Of a stretch of 64,000 bases of DNA, positions 1 through 8,155 are shown in pieces. Under the pieces are notes generated by a model. That model was not told the DNA's origin. It searched no databases and was given only the letters and a program-made list of their open reading frames with translations. How positions within the stretch are numbered: position 1 is the first letter of the stretch; the number at the start of each line of letters is the position of its first letter. The position numbers and the translations under genes were made by a program. The stretch is from assembly GCA_003669055.1 (NCBI GenBank), contig RAYB01000017.1, forward strand, positions 1 through 64,000. Direction: 5' to 3'. The stretch comes from a bacterium 1XD21-70 (GTDB lineage: Bacteria; Bacillota; Clostridia; Lachnospirales; Lachnospiraceae).

Positions 1-530
1 CAGCACCTCCTCCCATGGGCTCCTGCCCCCATCCCCTGCGCCGCATCCTCTATCAGGAGCAGGCCATGCCTCCTTGCCATTTCCCCCAGTGCACCATAGT
101 CCGCCGGGTTCCCCAAAAAGTCCACTGCCACGACTGCCCTCGGCCTCAGCTTCCCTTCTTTTTCCACCCTTTCCACCTGGCGCTCCAGGCTTTCCGGGGC
201 AATGTTATAGGATTCCCTGTCAATATCGCAGAACACCGGCACCGCCCCCATGAGGCACGCCGGCTCAACTGTGGCAATGAAGGTCATGTCCGGGCAGAAT
301 ACCGCATCCCCTGGCCCAATCCCATATGCCATATAAGCCAGCTGCAGTGCCGATGTCCCGTCTGAACAGGACACGGCATGCTTCCTCCCCACATACCTGG
401 CAATGCGCTCCTCAAAAATTCTCACCTCGCCGCCAAGGATGAAATGGGTTTTCCCTATAACCTCCAGAACCTTATGGTCGATTTCCTCTTGGTACTGCCT
501 GTACTGTGCCTTTAAGTCAATAAATTCCAT
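1..530 (-). CDS. Sugar-nucleotide aminotransferase, DegT/DnrJ/EryC1 family (WlbC/WbpE-like), cut by window edge
   Basis: The frame starts at the ATG at 528-530 and runs off the left edge, giving the first 176 residues of a family usually about 360-400 long. The N-terminus (MEFIDLKAQY) resembles the WlbC/WbpE group, which aminates C3 of UDP-2-acetamido-3-oxo-glucuronate using PLP. Visible fold-type-I marks are the cofactor phosphate-binding stretch CSDGTSALQLA near residue 60 and the Asp of IEDAAQG near residue 165, which pairs with the PLP ring nitrogen. The Schiff-base lysine lies outside the window. It follows gtrA by 13 bases in the same direction. With the WlbA-like and WlbB-like genes at 6.4-8.1 kb it would complete a 2,3-diamino-uronate pathway. 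The subfamily is inferred; the aminotransferase family is secure. Confidence 0.85.
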   Translation of the reverse strand, partial: MEFIDLKAQYRQYQEEIDHKVLEVIGKTHFILGGEVRIFEERIARYVGRKHAVSCSDGTSALQLAYMAYGIGPGDAVFCPDMTFIATVEPACLMGAVPVFCDIDRESYNIAPESLERQVERVEKEGKLRPRAVVAVDFLGNPADYGALGEMARRHGLLLIEDAAQGMGAGAHGRRC

Positions 531-543
531 GATATTTCCCCTT

Positions 544-984
544 CTATGTTTCTCTTTTCTTCCCGAATACCCAAATCTTTTGGAGGATGAAGTTCAGCGG
601 GACCGTGGCAGCCAGGCATAAAAACGGCGCTGCCACTTCGGGAATGCCGAATACCCGGACCCATAACAGCATCAGCAGGCTGTTCACAAACAAGCCAGTG
701 AACAGGTATGATGCATATGTTTTCGCCAGCATGCCTGCCATCCCCTCCGGCTTCCTTTCCCTATCGCCAAACACAAACCGGTGGTTCCAATAAAATGACC
801 ATATAATGCTCAGCACATACCCCGCTGCCTGTGCCGCCAGGTAGTCAATGCCCCCAAGCCACCGGAAAACCCTGCATGTTTTCAGGATCAGCAGGTAACA
901 GGCATAGGACAGCAGGGTGTTGCTGGCGCCTACTATGCAGAACCTGAAAAAGCAGGACGCATCCCTTGTTATTCTTTCCCGCAT
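544..984 (-). CDS. gtrA: GtrA-family membrane protein (putative lipid-linked sugar flippase)
   Basis: The 146-residue product is almost entirely four hydrophobic segments (roughly residues 10-30, 45-65, 85-105 and 115-135). It carries GtrA-family marks: an N-terminal FCIVGASNTLL, a central YWNHRFVF and a C-terminal FILQKIWVF. In known Gtr systems GtrA flips an undecaprenyl-phosphate-linked sugar across the membrane for a polytopic transferase to use. Its start lies inside the end of the upstream GT2 gene (16-base overlap), so the pair is translationally coupled, as gtrB and gtrA often are. Family assignment is confident. The sugar carried is unknown and, given the neighbours, need not be glucose. 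Confidence 0.88.
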   Translation of the reverse strand: MRERITRDASCFFRFCIVGASNTLLSYACYLLILKTCRVFRWLGGIDYLAAQAAGYVLSIIWSFYWNHRFVFGDRERKPEGMAGMLAKTYASYLFTGLFVNSLLMLLWVRVFGIPEVAAPFLCLAATVPLNFILQKIWVFGKKRET

Positions 985-1910
985 GGCTCCTGCCCCCCTT
1001 CATCCTCCACAATATAGGGCGGCCTGTTCCGGGATGCCTCAAATGTCCTCCACAGATACTCCCCAAGGATCCCCATGGTCACCATCGTCACCCCAAAACT
1101 GAACAGGCTGAAGATGAACAGGCTGGTCCACCCTTCCACCTGGATTGACCCTGTGGCCTTGAGTGCCAGGACCAATGCCGCCCATATGACTGCCCCTAGG
1201 AAGGAGAGCGCACCCACCGCTTCTATGGCGGCCACAGGCAGAGATGAGAAGCTGAACAGGGTGTCTGCCACAAGGCGCACCTTCTTTTTCAGCGTCCATC
1301 TGCTTTCCCCCACATCCCTTGCCTGCCTGACATACCCAACATACCCTGTGCGGAACCCGCTCCATAGTATCTGCCCTGTCAGTGCACTGTTCCTCTCATC
1401 CAGTTCCAGCAGTACACGGATCACTTTCCTGTCAATGAGGTACACATCAAAACCCTTTTTCGGCATGTTAGGGAATGCTGACTTCCTGGCTATCCAATAG
1501 TACAGGTTCGCAAACATGACCTGGCTCCGGCCCTCCTCCCGGCCTTCCCGTACTGCAAGCACCACATTGTCACCATGCCTCCACTTCTCAACCATCTCCA
1601 GGATCATCTCCGATGGCTCCTGCAGATCCGCCGCCTTTATGACCGCACAGTCCCCTGTGCAGCGTTCCAGGCCGCAAAGCATGGCGGAATGTGACCCGAA
1701 GTTCCGCGAGAGCCTGGCTATCCTGATGTTGCTGTCCTCGGCGGCAAGCTGCCTCATCACGTCATAGCTACCGTCCCCTGACCCGTCGTCAACCATCACG
1801 ATCTCATACTCATAGTCAATGGCATCAATAACTTTCTTCTTTATATCACTGTATAACGGCCTGAGGTTCTCCTCGTTGTAATATACCGGAATAATAATCG
1901 ATAGCCTCAT
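969..1910 (-). CDS. GtrB-like family 2 glycosyltransferase, polyprenyl-phosphate sugar synthase
   Basis: The 313-residue product has an N-terminal GT2 catalytic domain (about 1-225) and two C-terminal membrane helices (about 230-255 and 265-290). Motifs seen are the start IIIPVYYNEEN, the nucleotide-binding DDGSGDGS and AADLQEPSE, which corresponds to the DxD metal site (DADLQ in typical members; the first Asp is Ala here). The layout matches GtrB/DPM1-like enzymes, which load a sugar onto undecaprenyl phosphate. The gene overlaps gtrA at its 3' end and the ketoisomerase gene by 4 bases at its 5' end, so they form one operon. The sugar is not predictable from sequence; a formamido-deoxyhexose is possible from context. 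Confidence 0.87.
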   Translation of the reverse strand: MRLSIIIPVYYNEENLRPLYSDIKKKVIDAIDYEYEIVMVDDGSGDGSYDVMRQLAAEDSNIRIARLSRNFGSHSAMLCGLERCTGDCAVIKAADLQEPSEMILEMVEKWRHGDNVVLAVREGREEGRSQVMFANLYYWIARKSAFPNMPKKGFDVYLIDRKVIRVLLELDERNSALTGQILWSGFRTGYVGYVRQARDVGESRWTLKKKVRLVADTLFSFSSLPVAAIEAVGALSFLGAVIWAALVLALKATGSIQVEGWTSLFIFSLFSFGVTMVTMGILGEYLWRTFEASRNRPPYIVEDEGGQEPCGKE

Positions 1911-2359
1911 GCCCGCCTACCTCCAGACTTTCCCACCACTTCCATATGGGGCGCCACTTCACGCACAAAGTCACTGTAGTCCCTGATATATTCATCCGCA
2001 TCATAGTGGGTGCTTGCAAGGACAAGCAGGACAGAATCCCTGCTGAACCCATACATATCCTTCCACACCATCGCTGGCAGGTAGATCCCCATATGGGGGC
2101 GCCCCAAACAGTAAATCTCCTCGTTGCCTTCCCCGTCCTTCACTTTGACCTTGCTTGTCCCTGCCACGTTAATCAGGACAAACTCCGTCCTGCGGTTGGC
2201 ATGCTGCCCCCGCACCACGTCACTCCCCGATCCATATATGTAAAAGGCACGCCTGATCTCAAAAGGGATATCCACCCCCCCTTCTACCACCACCAGGTGC
2301 CCCCTTTCATCCCCCCGCTGCTGGAAGTCCAGCATCCGGACTTTTTCCATGTTGCCCAT
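1907..2359 (-). CDS. dTDP-4-oxo-6-deoxyhexose 3,4-ketoisomerase, FdtA/QdtA cupin family
   Basis: The 150-residue single-domain cupin has the family marks RGDERGHLVVVEGG near the N-terminus, IRRAFYIYG, and the active-site strand RGQHANRR, which supplies the catalytic histidine. FdtA makes the dTDP-3-oxo-6-deoxygalactose isomer and QdtA the gluco isomer; residues that separate them cannot be judged by eye. The product is the substrate of a PLP aminotransferase, and such a gene lies two places upstream (3625-4746). The stop overlaps the next gene by 4 bases (ATGA type). RmlA and RmlB, which supply the dTDP-4-keto sugar, are not in this window. Confidence 0.88.
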   Translation of the reverse strand: MGNMEKVRMLDFQQRGDERGHLVVVEGGVDIPFEIRRAFYIYGSGSDVVRGQHANRRTEFVLINVAGTSKVKVKDGEGNEEIYCLGRPHMGIYLPAMVWKDMYGFSRDSVLLVLASTHYDADEYIRDYSDFVREVAPHMEVVGKSGGRRA

Positions 2360-2375
2360 GCCTTGTCCTCCTTCC

Positions 2376-3581
2376 TTATGGCGTGCATACCATATAAGGG
2401 CCGATGTTCCTAATCCCTTCCTTGGCGCAATAGTCTTGTAGGGTCAGCCCATTGTAATCTTTTACGGACATGTCAGCCCCAAGGAAGAGGAACAAGGAAA
2501 ACAGCGTATCGTCCCCTGTTTTTCGGTATGCCTCCTTGGCATACATCAGAAGGGTGGTCCCATTATGGTTAACGGCATGGATGTCCGCCCCCTGCGCCAG
2601 CAAAAATTTTACGGTTTCTATCTGGTTATAATAGGCGGATACCATCAATGGGGTCCAGCCATGACAGCCCGCGGCATTGACATGCTTTTTTACGGCACAT
2701 ACGTCATGCACGCCGCCTATGTCCCCCTCCCTGCAGTAGCCCAGCAGTTCCTCCAGCCGGTCATAATACAGGATGATGTTGTAGTCCACTGTTGAGACAA
2801 TGCATGCATTACCATTTTCCATCAGCACTGTCCCTGGCTTTTGGCCCGACCTGATGCCCGTAAAGCAGCTGTCAATGATAGGCTTCCCATTCACCTTTGG
2901 CAGCTGGTATTCCCGGAACCCAAAAGCCCGTATCTGCCTGGAGACGCCTTCTGCTGTCTGGTTGAGGTCTATTTTAACAGACCCATAGTCGATGCATCCT
3001 CTTGGGTAATAGGTGGACCCCAAAGCAGGCTGGGGGCAGGCCCGCTCCCTCCCCTCCAGGATTGCCCTTATGTTCCTGGCCACCACTTCCGTGCCGTGCC
3101 TGATATAAGAAAGGTATACTTCCCTGCAGTCCATCCCCCCGATTGGGAATGCCTCCTGGTCAATGACCCCGCCCGTGTCGATCCCTGCGTCGATCCGGTG
3201 GAGTGTCACGCCGGATTCACTCTCCCCATTCAATATGGGCAATGCAGAAGTATACATCCCTTTATATTTGGGGAGCAGGGAAAAATGGATGTTATAAAGC
3301 CTCGCATCCTTGAAGTTTCCCGGCTTCACCAGCCTGTCAAACTCCATGGAGAGGAACACAAGGTTATCCATGCCATATAAATCCTCCAGGGCATATTCCC
3401 TGACCCCGTGCCTCCCTGCAAACCACCGGAGGGATTTCTGGAAGGAGTTCACCCCGGTCTCCGTCCGGTTGCACACAACCCCCAAGCCATAATCTCCACC
3501 TAGCTTTAATAACTGCCAAAGGGCATTGACTGCAATGTCATTCTTTCCTGCAACACATACAAACTGTTTCCCTTTTTCCAT
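2376..3581 (-). CDS. dTDP-3-amino-3,6-dideoxyhexose N-formyltransferase with C-terminal ankyrin repeats (QdtF-like)
   Basis: The predicted 401-residue protein has an N-terminal formyltransferase domain. Its catalytic triad is visible as the Asn and His of LYNIHFSLLP (about N97, H99) and the Asp of GIDTGGVID (about D135). A C-terminal region (about 300-395) shows ankyrin-type repeats (HGWTPLMVSAYY, FLLAQGADIHAVN, FLGADMSVKDYNGLT). This architecture is known from QdtF of Providencia alcalifaciens, which formylates dTDP-Qui3N using N10-formyl-THF. An upstream in-frame ATG at 3689 would overlap the previous gene by 65 bases. The ATG at 3581 lies 43 bases past that gene, has an AAGGTGG ribosome site, and is preferred. 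Neighbouring ketoisomerase and aminotransferase supply the amino sugar. Confidence 0.85.
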   Translation of the reverse strand: MEKGKQFVCVAGKNDIAVNALWQLLKLGGDYGLGVVCNRTETGVNSFQKSLRWFAGRHGVREYALEDLYGMDNLVFLSMEFDRLVKPGNFKDARLYNIHFSLLPKYKGMYTSALPILNGESESGVTLHRIDAGIDTGGVIDQEAFPIGGMDCREVYLSYIRHGTEVVARNIRAILEGRERACPQPALGSTYYPRGCIDYGSVKIDLNQTAEGVSRQIRAFGFREYQLPKVNGKPIIDSCFTGIRSGQKPGTVLMENGNACIVSTVDYNIILYYDRLEELLGYCREGDIGGVHDVCAVKKHVNAAGCHGWTPLMVSAYYNQIETVKFLLAQGADIHAVNHNGTTLLMYAKEAYRKTGDDTLFSLFLFLGADMSVKDYNGLTLQDYCAKEGIRNIGPYMVCTP

Positions 3582-3624
3582 CCGTTCCACCTTGCCGCCC
3601 ACACATGCCCTCCCCCCTTGCAGG

Positions 3625-4746
3625 TTATTCTCCGCATGCCATAGGCCTAAAATTATTGATTGCCTCGATAACTTCCCTTTGTTCCCCATCCGTCATCCCA
3701 TTGTATATAGGGATGGACAGGACTGTCCCCGCATACCCTTCCGTAACCGGGAGGCACCCTTCCTTATAACCTAAATACCCATATGCCTCCGACAGGTGGG
3801 GCGGTATGGGGTAATGGATCAGGGTCCCGATGCCCTTCTCTTTTAGGTATTCCATAAGCCTGTCCCTGTGCCTGCACCGGATGACGAACTGGTGCCATAC
3901 GTTCCTATCCCCGCCCTCTATTGTCCCCCTGGGCTCTGGCAATGTGATAAAAGGGTTCCTGATCTCCCTGAGGTACCTACCCGCAATCCTTTCCCTCTCC
4001 CGGGTAAGTTTCTCCAGGTGCCCCAGCTTCACCCGCAGCAGCCCTGCCTGCAGTTCGTCCAGCCTGGAATTTGCCCCGACTGCTTTATTATGGTACCGCC
4101 TCTCGCTGCCATAGTTCCGGTACATCCTTATGTCCCTGGCAACCTGCCCATTATCTGTGGTAATGGCGCCTGCATCGCCAAAGGCTCCCAGGCTTTTTGA
4201 TGGGTAGAAGGAAAAACACCCAATGTCCCCGAATGTGCCCATCATCCTCCCATGGTAGGTTGCCCCATGGGACTGTGCGCAGTCCTCAACCAGCTTCAGG
4301 TTATGCCGACTGCAGATCCGGGTGATCACATCCATCTCACATGGGGTCCCATAAAGGTGGACAGACAATATGGCCTTTGTCCTCTTGGTTATTTTCTCCT
4401 CGATCTGGCTGGCATCGATGCTGTAATGTTTATCCGGCTCCACAAAAACAGGGGTCGCCCCGTTGATCGTTATCCCCATGACACTCGCTATGTAAGTGTT
4501 CCCCTGGACGATCACCTCATCGCCTTCCCCGATCCCAAGTGCCTTGAACGCCAGCCACAAGGCATCCAGGCCTGAGGCCAGCCCCACACAGTACTGGGAC
4601 CCGCAGTACCCCGCCCATTCCTGTTCAAAGCGCTCCAGTTCGTTCCCCAGCACATACCAGCCGGAACGCAGCACCTCCACCGCTTTCTGTTCATATTCTT
4701 CCTGGTATAGCTCAAAGCCCCTCTTAAGGTTGTTTGGCATAATCAT
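3625..4746 (-). CDS. dTDP-3-oxo-6-deoxyhexose 3-aminotransferase, FdtB/QdtB-like (DegT family)
   Basis: The 373-residue PLP enzyme is close to the usual family length. It shows LASGLDALWLA (cofactor phosphate site), VEDCAQSHGA (Asp for the pyridine nitrogen), and FYPSKSLGAFGDAG, where the Lys forms the internal aldimine. This lysine context is typical of the FdtB/QdtB/DesV group that aminates C3 of dTDP-3-oxo-6-deoxyhexoses. An AAGGAG ribosome site lies 7-8 bases before the ATG. The neighbouring cupin ketoisomerase makes its substrate and the ankyrin formyltransferase uses its product, so the three genes form a complete 3-formamido module. Gluco versus galacto configuration is undetermined. 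Confidence 0.87.
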   Translation of the reverse strand: MIMPNNLKRGFELYQEEYEQKAVEVLRSGWYVLGNELERFEQEWAGYCGSQYCVGLASGLDALWLAFKALGIGEGDEVIVQGNTYIASVMGITINGATPVFVEPDKHYSIDASQIEEKITKRTKAILSVHLYGTPCEMDVITRICSRHNLKLVEDCAQSHGATYHGRMMGTFGDIGCFSFYPSKSLGAFGDAGAITTDNGQVARDIRMYRNYGSERRYHNKAVGANSRLDELQAGLLRVKLGHLEKLTRERERIAGRYLREIRNPFITLPEPRGTIEGGDRNVWHQFVIRCRHRDRLMEYLKEKGIGTLIHYPIPPHLSEAYGYLGYKEGCLPVTEGYAGTVLSIPIYNGMTDGEQREVIEAINNFRPMACGE

Positions 4747-4766
4747 TGGCTGCTCCTTATCCTCCC

Positions 4767-6368
4767 CTACTGTTCAGGGTCTGCAAACTTGACTACTACT
4801 ACTTGGCCTATCACCTTTATGCTCCCATCTGCTGGATAGGATGGCATCCTTTTTACTTCATCCATCTCCATATAAGATCCATAGTCCTTCCCAGGAAGTT
4901 CTTTTGCCTGGTACCCACACCATAGATACATAAACCTGCTCCACATATAATCATTAATAATACTTGTTTTATTATATGGATTTGTCTGGATGCATTGAAA
5001 TTCTTCTGGTACCCCATCATTCATTACATATTTTCGTCTTGGCTCTATATAAGCCACAGGATATTCTGCTGAATACCCTTCTGTTGACTGTATTCTCGTA
5101 ACCAATGTGGTGAAATAGGATTTTGCATTTTCCATCAATATCTCTGCTTTCAAATAGCAGGCATTATCATACCTGCAAAAGAAAATATTCAGCAGGAATA
5201 CCAACGATATGCAGCTGTAAAATATTATTCTCCCAATCCTTTTTATGGATAGCCGCTCCGCAAGGAAAATCAGCATAATATAGATAAATACATGGCAGTA
5301 AAAGGTCATCTCATAGCTATATCCTGCCAAAACATAGATAAAATTTACGGTCAGCGGAAAAAGAACAAATAAAAATGCCAATTGAATCCCTTTCCTTTTG
5401 TCTCCTATTTTCCATTGTTTTCTTATCAGATATATAAAGAAAACCAAAAGTACAATTACTGATATCCTATATCCCCAAATAGAAAACAATGGGTATGGAT
5501 CCCCATTTCCGGCATATTTCCTTGGCATAAAAAAAGCAGCATATGCAAGTAAAATTCGTTTAATATATTTCTTTATGCTTACAATCCCCATAGAACTAAT
5601 ACCTGCATAGTCTATCAATTCAACATCATATATGTGAACAAATAACTTTGTGAGGACAACATAAAGCAAAACAGACATCCCATAAAAAACTATATATTTT
5701 ATTGCTCTTATCCACCATTTTTTCCAACTGATATCTTCATCTAATGTTTTCTGAATTATATGAATAAGTATTATGCAGATACCAGAGCAAAAAAAAAGCT
5801 GATATGTTCCAATAGCACATACATTTAAAACTAGTGCAATACACCACAAATACCATTTAGAGGATTTACAAATAATAACTGCAGCAATAACTGATAGCAT
5901 TAACGCAAAAGTATAAATAAGCGACATATAAATATAGCCGAACAAACATGTAATTGTTGTATTAACCACTAATATCCCGCTTAATACAAAGAGTGAAACA
6001 GCATACTTGTATTCCAAGATCCCAGCAATCAGTGTAAATGTTATAGCAACGAACACAAATGTAAAAAAACCCTTATATAGGGAAATGCTATAATCATATG
6101 CGTATATTTTTTTAAGAATACAAGCAAAAACTCCCCACATCCATCTACCTTGATTAGTTAGTGACTTTATTCCTGAAGGCCCAAAGAACACAGCAATGTC
6201 ATCATGATAGGAAATTTTATTGAACAACATAAATCCATGCGCCAAAATACCCCATAAAAAGGTAGATAAGCATATAATTTTCATATGTTCTTGTATAATA
6301 CTTATTTTAGTATTAAACCAATTATCTGAATTTCTAAACACAACTCCCTTCTTTAATTTTGTTTCCAA
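4767..6368 (-). CDS. Polytopic glycosyltransferase, GtrII-like (Glucos_trans_II family)
   Basis: The 533-residue protein has about ten hydrophobic segments. An N-terminal loop holds YHDDIAVFF and the motif NQGRW, both typical of the GtrII (Glucos_trans_II) family, which takes sugar from a lipid carrier on the outer face of the membrane and attaches it to a glycan. A hydrophilic C-terminal region follows the last helix at about residue 405. The start is a TTG at 6366-6368 behind GGGGAGGG. The gene is strongly AT-rich, unlike the GC-rich genes downstream. With GtrA and the GtrB-like GT2 it would complete a three-component Gtr system. The family is moderately secure by eye; donor and acceptor are unknown. 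Confidence 0.72.
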   Translation of the reverse strand: METKLKKGVVFRNSDNWFNTKISIIQEHMKIICLSTFLWGILAHGFMLFNKISYHDDIAVFFGPSGIKSLTNQGRWMWGVFACILKKIYAYDYSISLYKGFFTFVFVAITFTLIAGILEYKYAVSLFVLSGILVVNTTITCLFGYIYMSLIYTFALMLSVIAAVIICKSSKWYLWCIALVLNVCAIGTYQLFFCSGICIILIHIIQKTLDEDISWKKWWIRAIKYIVFYGMSVLLYVVLTKLFVHIYDVELIDYAGISSMGIVSIKKYIKRILLAYAAFFMPRKYAGNGDPYPLFSIWGYRISVIVLLVFFIYLIRKQWKIGDKRKGIQLAFLFVLFPLTVNFIYVLAGYSYEMTFYCHVFIYIMLIFLAERLSIKRIGRIIFYSCISLVFLLNIFFCRYDNACYLKAEILMENAKSYFTTLVTRIQSTEGYSAEYPVAYIEPRRKYVMNDGVPEEFQCIQTNPYNKTSIINDYMWSRFMYLWCGYQAKELPGKDYGSYMEMDEVKRMPSYPADGSIKVIGQVVVVKFADPEQ

Positions 6369-6402
6369 CTTCTAATGCCCTCCCCTTACATTTTTTCATA
6401 AT

Positions 6403-7479
6403 TTAGTCAAATCGCCCCTCAAAATCTATTGTTGAGCATTCTTTTAATGGCAATTTTACAGGTTGTCCTATTGCTGCAGATTTGTATATTGCTAATACCA
6501 ACTCTAACGCCCGTTTTCCTGCTTCTGCATCAACTACAAGTTTTTCTTTTCCCTCAACAGCTGCTATTACGTTTCTATATAATTTTGAATGGCCAAACCC
6601 ATATACATTAGGCGGATTTTCTGAACATTCCTGTTTTATCTGTTCTTCATCACCAAAATGATCTGAAAATCTCCATTCATCAATAATATTCACAGCTTGC
6701 CCACCGGCTTTAACCATCCCTTTTTCACCAAAAATATAGAGGGTTTCCTCCAGATTCTTCGGGTAGACATCTGTGGTTCCCTCTACAATACCATAACTTC
6801 CATTTTTAAACTTAACGACAGCAATTCCCAAATCCTCTGCCTGGATATAAGGATGAATCATCCGATCTGTCATCCCAAAAACCATGTCAACTTCATTCCC
6901 CATCATCCAACGAAGAAGGTCAATATTATGGATACACTGATTCATCAGCGCACCGCCATCTTGTTCCCATGTCCCTCTCCATAACGCTCGGTCGTAATAT
7001 TCATGATCTCGTGCCCAGCGAACATGCGCCGTCCCATATAGTAATTTCCCAAATCGCTTCTTTTCCAATGCCTTCCGTATCTCAATAATGCTCTTATTAA
7101 ATCGATTTTGATGACATGCGCATACCTGTAGATTCTTTTTTGTTGCCTTAGCAATAATGGCATCGGCATCAGCAATTGACAAAGCAATTGGCTTTTCAAT
7201 AATCAGGTTGCAGCCATAATCCAAGCAGTCCAATGCGATCTGGGCATGCTTTCCGGATTCCGTAGCGATTGCCACTAACTCTGGTCGTTCCTGCCTCACC
7301 ATTTCTTTATAATCTGTATATATTTTTATATTTTTGTCCTGTAGGTCAAACTTCAATATTTTATCTTCTGCATTTTCCCTGATAATATCACAAAGCGCTA
7401 CAATCTCCAAATTGTTATTCATTGCAGAAACCACATGGTTTGCAGATATTCTCCCACATCCTATCAATGCATATCTCAT
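6403..7479 (-). CDS. wlbA: Gfo/Idh/MocA oxidoreductase, WlbA/WbpB-like UDP-GlcNAcA 3-dehydrogenase
   Basis: The 358-residue protein has an N-terminal Rossmann fold with ALIGCGRISANH binding NAD, followed by the family signature IEKPIALS near residue 95. The C-terminal sheet domain carries GGALMNQCIHNIDLLRW, whose His/Asp pair is typical of WlbA-type enzymes acting at C3 of UDP-N-acetylglucosaminuronate. WlbA oxidises that sugar so that a PLP enzyme can aminate it. The next gene is the matching acetyltransferase and a WlbC-like aminotransferase lies at 1-530, which supports this role over a generic dehydrogenase. The ribosome site is AAAGG before the ATG. AT-rich like its neighbours. Confidence 0.78.
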   Translation of the reverse strand: MRYALIGCGRISANHVVSAMNNNLEIVALCDIIRENAEDKILKFDLQDKNIKIYTDYKEMVRQERPELVAIATESGKHAQIALDCLDYGCNLIIEKPIALSIADADAIIAKATKKNLQVCACHQNRFNKSIIEIRKALEKKRFGKLLYGTAHVRWARDHEYYDRALWRGTWEQDGGALMNQCIHNIDLLRWMMGNEVDMVFGMTDRMIHPYIQAEDLGIAVVKFKNGSYGIVEGTTDVYPKNLEETLYIFGEKGMVKAGGQAVNIIDEWRFSDHFGDEEQIKQECSENPPNVYGFGHSKLYRNVIAAVEGKEKLVVDAEAGKRALELVLAIYKSAAIGQPVKLPLKECSTIDFEGRFD

Positions 7480-7561
7480 TACTTTTCTACCTTTCTTTTA
7501 TGGTTTATTCTAATTTTCCTTTTATATTTTCTTAATTCTAATTAAAAATATAATTTCAAAT

Positions 7562-8131
7562 CTACTGTAATAATATAATCTGACTATTTTTATTTTTTCC
7601 ATATTGTATTCCACAAGAAATACATTTAAGACTATTATTCAATTTACATCCACATTTACAAATATATGCGTGAAATTTAGCTGGATTTCCAACCACCATT
7701 GTATAATCAGGTATTGTTTTTGTTACAACAGATCCTGCACCAATAAAAGAATATCTTCCTATATTATGGCCACATACAATGGTAGCATTAGCTCCAATTG
7801 TTGCCCCTTTATAAATAATAGTTTTTTTGAACTCCTGTTTTCTTTCAATAAAGCTTCTTGGGTTTATCACATTAGTAAACACACAATTAGGCCCAAGAAA
7901 CACATCATCTTCACATATAACACCGGTATATATAGCCACATTGTTCTTTACTTTGACATTATTACCTAATTCAACTCCTGTTTCAATAAAAACATTCTCG
8001 CCAATATTACAATTGTTTCCAATTTTGACACCTTTCATAATATGGCACCAGTGCCATATCCTTGTTCCAGTTCCTATCTCACTCTCTTCATCAATAACTG
8101 CTGTTTCATGCGCAAAATACCTATCATTCAT
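7562..8131 (-). CDS. wbpD: Left-handed beta-helix acetyltransferase, WbpD/WlbB-like, with a four-cysteine tail
   Basis: The 189-residue protein is built of hexapeptide repeats (for example IGNNCNIGENVFIE and LGNNVKVKNNVAIY), which form a left-handed beta helix. NVINPRSFIERK and the histidine of CGHNIG fit WbpD/WlbB enzymes, which N-acetylate the 3-amino group of UDP-2-acetamido-3-amino-glucuronate. A C-terminal tail after about residue 155 has cysteines spaced C-x-C-x7-C-x2-C and probably binds zinc; related enzymes often carry such a tail. The gene sits 82 bases after the WlbA-like gene in transcription-reverse order and 24 bases from the amidotransferase, within the AT-rich block. Confidence 0.85.
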   Translation of the reverse strand: MNDRYFAHETAVIDEESEIGTGTRIWHWCHIMKGVKIGNNCNIGENVFIETGVELGNNVKVKNNVAIYTGVICEDDVFLGPNCVFTNVINPRSFIERKQEFKKTIIYKGATIGANATIVCGHNIGRYSFIGAGSVVTKTIPDYTMVVGNPAKFHAYICKCGCKLNNSLKCISCGIQYGKNKNSQIILLQ

Positions 8132-8155
8132 ATTTTAACCTTCTCATAATTATAT

